From Adiantum capillus-veneris (lineage: Eukaryota > Streptophyta > Polypodiopsida > Polypodiales > Pteridaceae), in the NCBI GenBank assembly GCA_014529385.2, contig CM043953.1, positions 94,957,342 to 95,021,341 on the forward strand: a DNA stretch of 64,000 nucleotides, written 5' to 3'. Shown one piece after another: positions 24,425 through 35,890 of this stretch. How positions within the stretch are numbered: the first letter of the stretch is position 1; each line of letters starts with the position of its first letter. Under the pieces are notes generated by a model. The model was given only the letters and a program-made list of their open reading frames with translations. It ran no database searches and was not told the DNA's origin. Position numbers and translations under genes: made by a program.

Positions 24425-27400
24425 TTACTCTAATGTAGCATTGTAAGCATTGAAAAGGTTCATACTATCCTTAAGTTGTACTCCTTGCATCCATTTAGCA
24501 TCTTCAAAAGGATAATTTTTGAACTTAATAAGATACCATCGGATTATCTTACCATGTCGTAGTACCTTGTCTTTATGCCGAAGGACAGCTTCGGGTTGTA
24601 GCACCTCTTCTTGGTCTTCGACTTCGGGAGGGTCTTCAATAATTGGTTCAATTGGTGGCTCTCCTTTGTAGGGCTTAAGTAGGCTTACATGAAAGGCATT
24701 GTGTATAAGCCAATGGTTGGGCAACTTGAGTTGATAAGCCGTCTCATTGATAGGCTTCAAGATTTGGAAAGGACCATAGTATCTTTTTGCTAGTTTAGCA
24801 TAATACTTTTGATGTCCCGTAGGATTTTTGCCCGTCGTTTTCCTTAATCGAGCCTTAGGAAACTTGAGTAAGACCCAATCATTTTCTTTGAACATTAAGG
24901 CTCTTCTGTGCTTATCAGCAGTAGCTTTTTGCCTTTTTTGAGAGATGGCTATAGCCTCCCTAATCTTTTGAAAATATTCTTGTAGGTCACGGCTATACTC
25001 ATCGGCGACGAAGATCTTCCCATGTACTTTCAGTAGCAAGGGACTTTTAGGTCTTCCCTCTATGATCTCGAAAGGTGCTTTCCCCGTAGAAGTATGTACA
25101 GTATTATTGTAGGCATACTCTACTAGCGGTAAATACTTTTCCCATTGTGAGCGTTGATCTACTTCGGTAACATAAGTTTTGAGTAGATCGAGTATCATAA
25201 GATTGGCTATCTCACTTTGGCCATCCGTTTGTGAGTGATAGGCCGAAGAGAAATTCAATCTTGTTCCTAGATTTTCAAAGAGACCTTTCCAGAAATTACT
25301 GGTCATTCTAGGATCTCTATCTGACACGATGGATGTGGGTAATCCATGGTGCTTGAAAATCTGAGATATGAAGAGAGTTGCCATTTGATGTGCCTTAATA
25401 GTCATTTTGACAGGAATAAAATGTGCTTGCTTGCTAAACCTGTCGACTATTGTCCATATTCCTGTATTCCCATGGATAGACTTGGGCAATCCAAAGATGA
25501 AATCCATGGATATACTCTCCCATGGTGAATTTGGAATAGGCAATGGCTGGAGTAATCCAGGTTGCTTCCCTCTATCATACTTGGTCTTTTGGCATACAAC
25601 ACATTTTGAAACATACTCTTGTATGTCCACTTTCATGGTAGGCCAATAGAAATACGTCTCTACTCCTCGGAGAGTAGGTTGAATACCTCTATGCCCTGCA
25701 TATGGAGGACCATGGGATTCATACATAACCTTCTCACGAAGGGAATGGGTAACACATAGCCTATTGCCGTGGAGAAGATAACCATCCTGCAAGGTGAATG
25801 GTTCCTCTTTCTTCCCCAAAGCAAGGGCTGACATTATGTCTCTAAAGTCAGGGTCAGTAGCATACTCATCTATCATAGAGGATAGATCATTGTGAGTAGC
25901 TATAGACACTGCATTAACTTTTGGTCGTCGTAAAAGTGCATCGGCAACTTGATTGTGCTTACCAGCTATGTGAACAATATGGAAATTAAATTGCGAAAGA
26001 AAATTTGCCCACCTCATTTGTTTGTCGGAAATCTTGGTTTGCGTCATGAAATACTTGAGACTTTGGTGGTCGGTTCGTAGGATAAATGGAGTCCCCAATA
26101 GGTAGTGCTTCCATGTGTCTAGGGCATGTAGAACAGCTAAAAGCTCTTTCTCATAAATGCCCAAGACTCGTTCATCACTATTGAGCCTTCGGCTCTCATA
26201 TGCTATGGCATGCCCTTCTTGAAGCAAAACCGCTCCAAGGCAATCACCACAAGCATCACATTGGACCTCAAATGGCTTTGAGAGATCCGGAAGCACGAGG
26301 ACTGGTTGGGAAGTAAGCTTCTCTTTGAGTTTTTCAAAAGCATTTTGCTCCTTAGCAGTCCATACAAACTTTACGTTCTTCTTTGTTAAGTCGTGTAGTG
26401 GTCCTGCTACTTGAGATAATTTTGCTATGAAGCGTCTATAGTATGCACACATACCAATAAAGCTTCTTAGCTCATGTAGATTCCTTGGTTTAGGCCATGA
26501 TTTTATTACCTCTAACTTTGATGGATCCATACGAATACCATCGTGAGAGATAATATGACCTAGATATTGAATCTCTTGAAGGAAGAATTCACTTTTCTTT
26601 TGGTTGAGAAAAAGTTTGTTCTCCCTCAAGGCTTGAAAAATCACTTGGAGATGTTGCTTATGTTCCTCCAAAGACTTGGAGTAGATGATGATATCATCAA
26701 AGAACACTCCAGTGAATTTATGATATGGTCTAAAAATTTTCTCCATGAGACGATTGAAAGTAGCTGGTGCATTAGTCAAGCCAAAAGGCATGACTAGATA
26801 TTCATAAAGACCAAATGTTGTGTGAAACGCGGTCTTTAGGATATCTTCATCCACTATCCTTATTTGATGATAGACACTCTTAAGGTCAATCCTACTGAAG
26901 TAGGTAGAGCCTTGTAGCTTATCAAACAGATCTTCTACCCGAGGCACGTGAAATCTGTTTTTGATAGTGATATGGTTTAGTGCTCGATAGTCCACACACA
27001 TACGGTATGTACCATCTTTCTTTTGCACTAAAAGGACTGGAGAACAAAAGGGAGAGGAACTAGGCCTCACCATCCCTTTGTCTACCAATTCCTGTACTTG
27101 CCTCATAATCTCCTCTTGTTGAGCTTGTGAGACTCGATAAGGAGGTTTGTTAGGCGGTGAGCTTCCTGGAAGGAGCTCAATACGATGGTCATCATCCCCT
27201 CGTTTTGGAGGTAGGTCCATAGGGATATCATCGATGAACACATCTTGGAATCCTTTTAGAAAAGTAGACAAGTATAAATCATCTTGATTCCTATCATTTT
27301 CATTTGATGAAACATTATTAGCTTTTAGAGGCTCTTTGACATAAATCATGTACGGAGAAACTGAGCTCTTCATTGATTTATCAAAAGAAAGAGGATTTAC

Positions 27401-28210
27401 AAGTGGAATAGTGCGACCACGCTCACTAGCATCTATATACATGTTCTTTCCCCTGTAGGTGAAGTAAATTCTCCTTTCAGGGAACTTCATGTTGGCAGCC
27501 ATGTGATCAAACCATGGTGCCCCTAGGATAACATCCTGATGTTGGAGAGGAGAGATGAAGAAGTCTTCTTTGTCGACATAGCTTTGGACATGAAGCCTCA
27601 ACTTCCCAATCAAGGGAGTAACAGAGGCTTGTTGTCCCTTGAAAGCTGCATCGACTATTACTATATCTCCCATCTCAAAAGCTTGAATGCCCAACTTGGT
27701 GGCCAACTCTATTGATATGAAGTTGAGAGTAGAGCCTGGGTCAAACAAGATGAAGGCATCATGCTCTCTTACCTTTCCCCACGCATAGGAAAGTGATGAT
27801 CCTTTGCAATGACCATCCTCTTTTGGAGCTTCGATGGTGGAAGCCCTAGGAGTCTCATTGCGAGTATTCTTCTTAGGGCAAGAACGATAGCCATGTCCTT
27901 GGTCTCCACACTTGAAACACTTATGGTCCTTGCGAAAAGCTTCAAGCTCTTCAGGAGAGAGTTTGTTTTTACCTTTGTAAACTCCCTTCTCCTTGGACCG
28001 ATTGTTGTTGTTGTTGTTGGAAGTGCCTTGGGAATTATTTTGAGCATTGGATTTCCCCTTTGCATCATTTTTATCTTTGTTTTCCATGGGCTTGACATTA
28101 CGTCTAGCCCCTTGATGGAAATTGATGCGTGAAGCAAGCATGGTGTGGTGGATTACTTCGGTAATAGTACCGGGCCGTTGAGAGTTGATGTATTCGGCCA
28201 TCTCTTCAGG
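24425..28210 (-). pseudogene. Pol of element A (zinc knuckle, PR, RT, RNase H, IN, chromodomain)
   Basis: An open 1258-residue frame, part of one gag-pol. In residues of this frame: CCHC knuckle C95-C108 (CFKCGDQGHGYRSC); protease motif DPGS at 154-157, where proline replaces the usual S/T; RT with D439 and D502-D503 (FFDDIIIYS); RNase H with D649, E685 and D711; integrase zinc finger H830, H837, C867, C870 and catalytic D900, D961, E997; YGPF at 1142-1145; chromodomain-like tail about 1205-1255 (RWYLIKFKNYP, then KW). The enzyme set copies element RNA into DNA and inserts it; the chromodomain would steer integration to particular chromatin. All RT, RNase H and integrase catalytic residues I looked for are present. 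It is cut from Gag by an in-frame TAA at 28211-28213. Confidence 0.95.
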
Positions 28211-28654
28211 TTATCCCGCACAGAATTGCTGTCTTTGTTCGGCAAAGTCTATCTTTTGAAAGACAGTAGCTTTGAGATGTAAATCCCAAAACTTGTCTAC
28301 ATACTTGTTGATAGACTCATGAGAGAGAAGCTTCAAGCCGCGCCATTCGGTAAGAACTTTATCTTTAGTATCACTTGGAAGAAATTGCTTCATGATGGAA
28401 ACTCGTAGAGTTTTCCATGTCTTTGGGGCTTCTCCATTGCCCCGAAGGCTAGCCCACCATTGACGAGCTGATTTTTGGAAGTGCATAGCTACATGGCGTA
28501 GCTTGGAGGACTTTGTGAAGCCCTCGTCCCCAAAGGCCGCATCAAATTGCTGGATGAAGGCCAACACTTTGTCGGTAGCACCAAAGGTGCCATCGTAGGT
28601 GAGAAAAGAGATACTCTTTCCTCCCTCCTTGAACTTCTTTAGCTTTTGTGACCT
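28211..28654 (-). pseudogene. Gag core of element A
   Basis: Same frame as pol. Contains the gypsy Gag capsid pattern: AFIQQFDAAFG, then HVAMHFQKSARQWWASL, then W..L, FLPSDTKDKV, and a SINKYVDKFWDL segment. It is bounded by in-frame stops on both sides (TGA 28655-28657 before it, TAA 28211-28213 after it), so it cannot be made as part of the full polyprotein in this copy. It would form the particle shell. Confidence 0.88.
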
Positions 28655-29248
28655 TCACCATGCAGGAAATGATTTGCGATGTCCTCCCGTCTTGTATTCT
28701 CTAGGAGAATAGCCATAACTTTCATCGGAAGAGGAGGAAGGTGAAGAAGAAGGAGAAGAGGGCGACCTCTTCCTAGCCCTTTTCTTTCTTTGTTTCCTCT
28801 CTTGCCTTTCAGAGTGATGAGGAGAAGGACTATAGGTTGCTCTTTTCCTCTTGGGAGGAGTAGGCGATCGTCTAGACCGCCGTCTTCGTGGAGCCATATC
28901 TTCAGAAGAACTTAGAATGTCATTGCTTTCTTTCTCTTTGGATTCCTCCTCTTGAATGGGAGAGAGTCTTCTTTTGGGGGTCTCTTCAAGAGGCCTCCTA
29001 AGCTCTCTTTCTTCTGGGAGAGGAAGGGAAATTCCATAATCACGAAGTTGTTGAGTAACTTCGGCTTGCAAAACAGGGTTGCCCATAGCTTGTTGCAACC
29101 TAGTGACGAGATAATTCACAAACATGGGAGCATCATCATTAGCACCTTCATGTGCAAAATCAAAGCTATAAATGTTCATTCTACTCTCTTGATAATTGTC
29201 AGCCATGTTAACAAAATTTATGTTTATACTTAGTGTATGCTTTGGCAA
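28655..29248 (-). pseudogene. N-terminal part of Gag of element A, Arg/Ser-rich
   Basis: 197 residues before an in-frame TGA. The first Met is at 29248, but a Met at residue 15 (MADNYQESRM) is a more likely start, because the first 14 residues look like leader. Residues about 120-185 are strongly arginine- and serine-rich (RRRRSRRSPTPPKRKR, RKQRKKRARKRSPSS), resembling SR-type or nuclear-localisation sequence. Such a basic stretch could bind RNA or direct nuclear entry. This is an inference from composition. Confidence 0.75.
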
Positions 29249-29607
29249 TACAAAATCTTAGTTGCCACTCCTCCTAGCCTTTGAAAATCGGCTCTTAAGT
29301 ATCTACACCCACGGCTCAAAGTGGTTAATTATAGAGAGTAGAGGAGTAGGTCTAACATAGCAGAGTTGCCAAGGGCTAGCTCCTTTCGGACTTCTTATGG
29401 ATCAATAATGGTAAAGCCGTAGGGAAGTCTAAAATGACTCCATTATTAAGTCCAAAGCTCCCGAGGTGTGCACCATCCCCCACATAGTGGGCTTAACAAA
29501 ACCGATATTAGATCCCAGTTCAACTTACTCTATTATAATTAACAACATCAACCATTTATAGGCTACTTAAGGACCTCTCTTCTTAAGCAAGAAAAGAGAA
29601 ACCAAAT

Positions 29608-29619
29608 GCTCTGATACCA
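29608..29619 (-). other. Primer-binding site of element A (initiator Met-tRNA type)
   Basis: TGGTATCAGAGC on the minus strand, one base pair inside the 5' LTR. It is the standard plant retrotransposon site complementary to the 3' end of initiator methionine tRNA. Confidence 0.9.
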
Positions 29620-29620
29620 A

Positions 29621-29872
29621 TGTAATGTAATTTGCCTATTCAATTTGAGAGTAGCGGATTTTAATGAGAATACTTTCAAGAAATGATTTTGTGAGCATAG
29701 CGGATAGACATAATTGAAGATAGCAACATAATCATAGCAATTAGTTAACTTGGTATAGACAATACTTTTGCAAGAGAGAGAATTTAGAGAACATGACAAC
29801 AGTTGAGGACCGGATTTATGTGGAGCCGGTCCCCCCTCCAATAGGCATTTGTATTATGATTTCTCCCATAAA
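29621..29872 (-). repeat. Truncated 5' LTR of element A
   Basis: Only the first 252 bp (plus-strand direction) of the LTR are present. The match to the full LTR stops after CTCCCATAAA and goes straight into host sequence. The four bases TAAA are shared by LTR and host at the join. Confidence 0.93.
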
Positions 29873-30677
29873 AACATGCAAATATAGGTGGGTAAGAAAA
29901 AATTCAAAACCAAATTTCTTGTGTTGAATGTCCAAGGAGCATATGGAATGCTATGGGATGACCCTAGCTTAGAATTGCAGGAGCCATTCATGATTATGCA
30001 AATCAGATGGTCACTATTCAGGGAGCTAGTAGGTAGATTCACATCCAAATTGATAATATCAAAAGGTGAAAAAAAGCCTTAAGACTTGAAGAATGATGCA
30101 AGAAGTAAAGTTCTAGGAAGATAGAGAGAATGCTTTGCAACAATAAATATATTTCCATTAGCAGAGACTGATCTGAATGCAAAATTAATGGATAAGGCGC
30201 AAACTAACAAACAAAAGAGACAGTTCCCAAACTAGTTCACTGAACTGTAGGCATGAGAACGGACAATCCAATTAAATGGTCGACCAATGAACCAATCTAA
30301 ATCTGAATCAGACAAATTTGATTCCAGATCAACGGCAGACACTACTCAAAAAGGCACTGAGATAGCAACTGAAGGTACTGAAGTCCAAGGTGCAACATTG
30401 GAATTAGAAAATCCATTCAAAGATTATGCAGATGGAATCTGTAGTGAAAAGAAAGTAGAGTCATTAGCCAAACAGGAAGGAGGTGGCCCAAACTAGTTAC
30501 TTCCAGATGATCAAGAGGTAGAAGAATGGAACCTTGGTTCAGAAGACAAACCCCAAATGACGAAAATCAACAAACACCTGAAGTCAGAGGTGAAGGAGAA
30601 AGAAAAGGCTCTTTTTGAGAAGTATAAATATGGGTTCGCTTGGGAACACACTGATCTAAAAGATGTAGATTCAGAGG
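29869..30677 (+). repeat. 809-bp duplicate of host element C sequence
   Basis: Same length and nearly identical to 21586-22394; I saw only about three substitutions. It includes the same protease end and the same truncated frames. It lies between the truncated LTR and a full LTR of element A. Confidence 0.95.
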
Positions 30678-32295
30678 TGTAATGGAATTTGCCTATTCAA
30701 TTTGAGAGTAGCGGAATTTAATGAGAATACTTTCAATAAATGATTTTGTGAGCATAGCGGATAGACATAATTGAAGATAGCAACATAATCATAGCAATTA
30801 GTTAACTTGGCATAGACAATACTTTTGCAAGAGAGAGAATTTAGAGAACATGACAACAGTTGAGGACCGGATTTATGTGGAGCCGGTCCCCCCTCCAATA
30901 GGCATTTGTATTATGATTTCTCCCATAAAGAGAGACTTGTTACAATACATTCTTTGTGTTCCTTGTGACCTAGGTGAAGCAATGAAGATGGAAAGCTTCA
31001 TGCATCACCATCATAGCATAACCTAAACTTGAAGAAAGCTTTAACTATACCAAGCCTCAGTCCCAAGAACTCAAACACCTTCGAAGGTGGAGAGAGCTAG
31101 CAGGGAATGAGGGTAGGGAAGAGGAAGAAGAAACATTTCAAACGAGAAAGAGCTAGTTCATCACTTATCATAACTCTTGAGCTAGCATACATAATAGCAT
31201 AGTAATGAAGAAGAAAGAGATGACAAGCTCAAGCATTGAAGCATGGCTCTTAGTTGGATTTGCACTCCATAGCCAAGAGTGTTGGTGTAGGCTCTCAACC
31301 TCTACTTGCTTGGAGAGGGAGCTCTTGCACTTTGCATAGCACACAATGAGAGTGTTTGTGAGTGTGTGTGGGTGAGTATACCCCCTAAGCACCCCCCTAG
31401 CTTGCTTGGGTCGACCCCCCCTTGTAGCTCATGCTTGAAGCTCATTGGACCCCTCCAGGCCTAGCCAATCACAAGCAGGAGCCATTACAAGCAACAGGGG
31501 TAGCCTTGGGACAAGTGTCCCCCTTTCCCCTTTGAGAAAGAGGACTTGATAAATGAAAAATCAATTAATTAAATATCCTAAATTATCATTGGACCCCTTG
31601 GGTGGCCAACCAATAGGCTTCAGGCACACCATGAAGGCAACATGAGGAGGAACTTGACAAGTGTCCTTGCTGCCTCTTCAACCTGGGGCTTCCCTTGTGT
31701 GTGTGTGTGTGTGTGTGTGTTCTCTCTCATCCCCCCCCCCCCCCCTTGTAGGCTCGCCCCCCTCCTTGTACGGATCTTTTTGACTTTAGGAGCTCAAGCA
31801 CCTTAGTCATCAAGCATGACAAAGCACTTGGACTAGGGGGTATTCCCACAAGCATCTCAGGCAAGCATGTCAAGGCACCTCAAGCACCTTAATCAAGCGG
31901 CAAGTCAAGCACCTCAAGCATGGAGTAAGTCAAGCACCTCAAGCAGGACAAACACCTCAAGCACGACAAGCACCTCAAGCAGGTCAAGCACCTCGATCTT
32001 GGGCCGGGTTCCCACCTCAAGCTCAGCCCTAGCTTACCTAAGGTCAAAGGACTTTTTCACACATTATTTGAGGTCTTCAATGAAGCTAACCCTAAGGTCT
32101 TATGCTCCATTGGTTAGCCTTGCTCTTGATAGACCATCTCCCATTTGGGCCCCTTTACTATTGGCCCCGTGTTGAGATAGATCTATAAGCACATATCTAT
32201 ATCTTAACACTTGTTCCCGTTTATTCTCCCACATTAAGTGATCAATTTAATATGAGAAAATCATTTGGATTGGTTAGATATTAGATTTTATGACA
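30678..32295 (-). repeat. Additional full LTR of element A, apparently solo
   Basis: 1618 bp, same TG...CA ends as the 3' LTR of A. Left flank TCAGAGG equals that of the 22395 copy; right flank resumes host element C (AAAGGTTTGTC). It has no internal region attached. The (GT)n tract is about 22 bp against 48 in the other copy. Confidence 0.93.
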
Positions 32296-32531
32296 AAAGG
32301 TTTGTCAGCAGCAATTACCACTCAAACTAGATTCCAAACCAGTACGGTTTGCAGCGGTATAGAATGAATCCTAATTATGACAAGAAAATCAAGGAGGAGA
32401 TAGATAATTTTTTAAAGGCAAGATTTATTACTGAAGTGGGTAGTAGCAACTGGTTAATTTTTATAGTGGTGATTTCAAAGAAGAATGGAAAGTTGAGGGT
32501 TTGTGTGGACTACAAAAAACTTAATGCCTAG
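32296..32531 (+). pseudogene. Reverse transcriptase start of element C
   Basis: Fragments read in order: LPLKLDSKPV, then after a frame change RYRMNPNYDKKIKEEIDNFL, KARFITEVGSSNW and KKNGKLRVCVDYKKLN, the first conserved blocks of gypsy RT. A stop follows, and the rest of RT is missing. It continues the host element interrupted at 22395. Confidence 0.8.
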
Positions 32532-32629
32532 TGTATTAAAGATGGTTACTAAATCACTTATTAAGTGTTGATGGTCAATTCTTGGAACCTTCACACTTGC
32601 ACCCTCAAGGCAAGAAGTCCACAAACTAC
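32532..32629. other. End of element C remnant, left flank of B
   Basis: A weak continuation of RT (CIKDGY after a stop) fades within 30 bp. The rest is unassigned and ends with ACTAC, the target duplication of element B. Confidence 0.45.
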
Positions 32630-32744
32630 TGACGAAGGAAATTTGGAATGGCGGCCTCTACACCAAAACAAACTCCATTGCGCCACAAGGGAAATGAGAT
32701 GAGAGCACCACCTAGTCTTGGAAGCGTGGACTAGGACCGCTACA

Positions 32745-32822
<78 letters not shown>

Positions 32823-34121
32823 ACTATGAATGAAGCATTAACCTTAGTGTGTGTACAAGGAATGGATGACTTTAAACACTCCCAACACAAATAGCATGTA
32901 GATTACCAAACAACCACTCAAGGATTAGTCAAGATCACATCAAGCACTCTCACACACATATAAAAGATTTCTCTTAATTAACATAATTAAGAGGAGGAGA
33001 GGTTACTAGCATGAAACAATTTGCACTCTAGAATGTGCAAGAATAGAGTGAATGAATGAGCTTATGGGCTCATGGTGAGTGATACAAAGACTCAATGGGG
33101 CTGAGGGAGGCTTGAAATTACAAAGGGGAAGGCCTCTTTATATAGGAAAGAGCGTGATTAGGAGTGAGGTTAAGATCCAAGTGTAATTTGTACAAATGAA
33201 GCTTGATTAGGGACATTCAACCAATGAAGAAGCTCCTTCCAAGTGATTTGTTGACCAATTTGCAACTAATTAGCTCCATCATCACTTGTGTTGTCTTCAC
33301 TCCTTCCTCCATAGCTTGAGTCCAAGAGCTTCCTTATTTTAAAATGTAAAGAATCTACATAAAATCAATACATATCTAGTAATAATAGAAAGGGGTTGAA
33401 TGAGAACTTATGAATTACAACAAGATTAAGCATGACTTGAGAGGTGATTAGAAGAGGAATTTTGATGGGTTTTTGAGCTTGAGAGAGAGGAGGAAGGAGA
33501 GAAGGGTGAGAAGACTAATGGATGATTTTTAGAGAAGGTCTCAATGTGGAAAAGGAAGGGTGTGTGTGTGTAAAGGTAGAGGGGGTGGTCTCCACCATAG
33601 TTGAAAAAACTTGCGTCCGCCATTTTGGCCATATCTCCTAGACCGTAGATGCAAAAATTATAAGAAAAATATGGTCAGAATCTCCAGCTCATCAGCTACA
33701 ACTTTGATGAAGACAACTTTTCTTAGATCGGAGTGGAAGTATTTTTTAAAAATTCAGCAAAATCATGTGTCTGGTTCCTTCCTTTACCAAGTCTTCCACT
33801 TGGGTCCCATCTGTTTGAATCATCATATGGCTCCAAAGCCATGATGATATGAGCCACTCATGACCCTTGAATCATGGGTGCATGGCTCCACAACCACATC
33901 ATATCTTTTCTTTTCACATTTACATATTTTCCCTTCCCTTTACCACTAGGTTCTCCCTCTACCTTTCACCTCCGGTGAACTAGTCAAGAAAAAATTCCTA
34001 TCAAATCATTTTTTTAATTTTTCCAAGAGGTTTTTCTCACTCTTTCTTTTATTGTAAACCTCTAGAAGCAAGGAAAAACAACAAAATATAATAAACAGAA
34101 ATTTGTGATAGGCTCGGATCA
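32630..34121 (-). repeat. 3' LTR of element B
   Basis: 1492 bp, TGACGAAGG...CGGATCA on the plus strand. It contains a (GA)n tract of about 74 bp (32747-32820). A minus-strand TATATAAAGAG near 33134-33144 is a good TATA candidate, about 1 kb into the LTR from its minus-strand start. Confidence 0.97.
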
Positions 34122-34133
34122 TAGCCCCCCAAG
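34122..34133 (-). other. Polypurine tract of element B
   Basis: The minus strand reads CTTGGGGGGCTA immediately before the 3' LTR start TGATCC. A G-run in this position is typical for plus-strand primer tracts in this group. Confidence 0.7.
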
Positions 34134-34162
34134 ACCTGGCTAGGGGTATTTATGCCTCTAGC

Positions 34163-34534
34163 CTACTTTCTTTGATCTTGAGCTGACCTTATCCTGATGT
34201 GATAAGGCTTTAGACGCCATCCATTTGTCCTGGTCTTGTGCACTTTACCATCAATGTCTTGAAGTCTGTAAGAGCCATTTTTGAACTTTTTGGTGACCAA
34301 GAACGGGCCTTCCCATCGAAAAAGAAACTTTCCATCCTTACGAGTGTCGAAGCGATTGTCGTATCGAAGCACCAGAGATCCCTTTTTGATTTCTTTGGAT
34401 GCTAGCTTTTTGTTGAACTTTTCTTTGCGCTTCTCTGATTCTTGAGAATAGTGGTTGATGGCTTCTTCACGATCCAATTGCAACCTCTCTAGATCCATGA
34501 TCCTTTGATGTACTTTCTCCTTTTGAGAGCCTAC
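34163..34534 (-). pseudogene. Integrase C-terminal region of element B (GPF module)
   Basis: Same frame as the upstream integrase, separated by a single in-frame TAG (34535-34537). It contains a coiled, charged stretch (EKRKEKFNKKLASKEIKKG) and then FRWEGPFLVTKKFKNGSYRL, the GPF/Y module that follows the catalytic core in gypsy integrases. No chromodomain follows, in keeping with the Tat group. The reading frame ends near 34163, about 40 bp before the LTR. Confidence 0.9.
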
Positions 34535-35890
34535 CTAGCTACCCAATATTCGAAGACTTGTTAACTTCACTTCAATGGGCAAAAGCGCCTCCTTTCCATA
34601 AACCAAATGAAAGGGTGTGTGCCCTAATGTGGTTTTGAAGGAGGTTCTATAGGCCCATAGAGATCCATTCAGGTGTTTGTCCCAATCTTGGCGCCTGGCA
34701 TGTACCTGTTTGGTGAGAATTTTGCAAATGATTCCATTTACCTTTTCCACCAAACCATTGCACTGAGGGTAGTAAGGAGTAGAGTGTTGATGCTGAATAT
34801 TTAGCTTCTTCATGAGTTCTCCTACCAAGTCTGCTCTAAACCCTGGTCCTCTATCAGATAGTATTTGAAGAGGGGTGCCAAACCGGCAACAGATGTGGTC
34901 AAAGATGAACTGACTCACATCCTTAGCAGTAATTCTATTGGTCGGCATAGCCTCAGTCCATCTAGTCATGTAGTCTACTCCCATGATGATGTACTCTTTA
35001 CCTGACTGAGTGCGTGGTAGAGGCCCTATGGCATCAATTCCCCACTTCTCAAAGGGCCCATATACCTTTATTGGGTTCTGAGGTTCAGCTATGAGCCGTC
35101 GTGGTCCTGCTTTCTGACATTCATCACATGTTTGACACCAGTATTTGACATCACGATGAAGACTTGGCCAAGTAAACCCAGCTTGTAGAACCTTTCTACT
35201 AGTGACTTCGTGTGCAAAGTGTCCTCCGCACATATCATCGTGACAAGCTTTTAAAATCTCTTCAATTTCACTCTTCAAAGGCACTCTCCTAAGCACACCA
35301 TCCTTACCAAGACAATACAAGTCATCATTTACTATGCGATACCTGGTATCCGTCCTAGCTAACCATCGCCTTTCCCTTGCATTCAAGTGTTTAGGAGCCT
35401 CTCCTTGCTCCAGAATGTGCATAATATCTTCTAAGTCCTCCTTGCCTTGCTGAAGTGGAAGTTTGATGGCCACTGCTCCCACTATTGACTCATTTAACTT
35501 TGATGATGCTAGGTGGTCTGCATCCTTGTTCTGGTCTCTTGGCACATGATGTACTTGTGCCTCCCTAAATCTCCTCATAAGAGCTTTGGCTTCTCTCATT
35601 TTAGTAGAGAGACGGTCATTTTTGCAAGCCCATGTACCTTGCATTTGCCTTACCAAAAGCATGGAGTCACCAAAAGCGTTTAATCTCTTAATTGAATTAT
35701 CGAGGCACCAACAAAGGCCATGAATTAGAGCTTGATATTCTGCTTCATTGTTGGAGTGGACATCTTCTAGAGTGATCCCTTCACCATGGATCCTCTCTCC
35801 CAATGGAGATAAGACCACGATGCCTGCAGCTGCCTTATCCTTGGTTCTCTTGTATGCTCCATCAAAGTAGAGGCTATAAGCATTGACCAA
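34535..35890 (-). pseudogene. Second RNase H and integrase of element B
   Basis: 451-residue frame. Residues 1-130 form an archaeal-type RNase H with D10 (YFDGAY), E49 (NNEAEYQAL), D75 (FGDSMLLV) and D125 (NKDADHLA), all acidic residues present. Residues 215-390 are the integrase: zinc finger H217, H224, C255, C258 and catalytic D286 (GIDAIGP), D346 (LSDRGPGF) and E382. The sequence upstream of residue 1 continues in this frame only as far as a TGA near 35940, while the preceding domains lie in another frame, so a one-base shift separates them. The stop at its end is an in-frame TAG. Confidence 0.95.

Larger units (their letters stand above)
22395..29872 (-). mobile_element. Element A: chromovirus-type Ty3/gypsy retrotransposon
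   Basis: Minus-strand element with 3' LTR (22395-24064), purine tract, gag-pol in one frame (24425-29248), primer-binding site (29608-29619) and a truncated 5' LTR (29621-29872). Domain order protease, RT, RNase H, integrase and a C-terminal chromodomain-like segment places it with plant chromoviruses. The frame has only two internal stops, so it is among the better-preserved elements here. The left flank AGAGG (22390-22394) and the AAAGG after the extra LTR (32296-32300) are a likely target duplication with one change. Confidence 0.9.
18576..32629 (+). mobile_element. Element C: old plus-strand Ty3/gypsy element, host of insertion A
   Basis: Plus-strand remnants in order: possible LTR (18576-19005), Gag with zinc knuckles (19121-20760), protease (21440-21800), linker, and, after the insertion at 22395-32295, the start of reverse transcriptase (32296-32531). 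The coding sense on the two sides of the insertion fits together: the left side ends in a KYKYVFAWEHTDL-like stretch, the right side resumes with PLKLDSKPV-like and RYRMNPNYDK stretches, the usual order in gypsy pol. Pol is lost soon after the VCVDYKKLNA motif. Chromovirus A inserted into it; element B starts at 32630, in or just beyond its remains. Confidence 0.65.

Noticed and set aside
27809-28132. 107-aa plus-strand open frame opposite element A
   Set aside because: Shadow of the zinc-knuckle region of A; no own motif.
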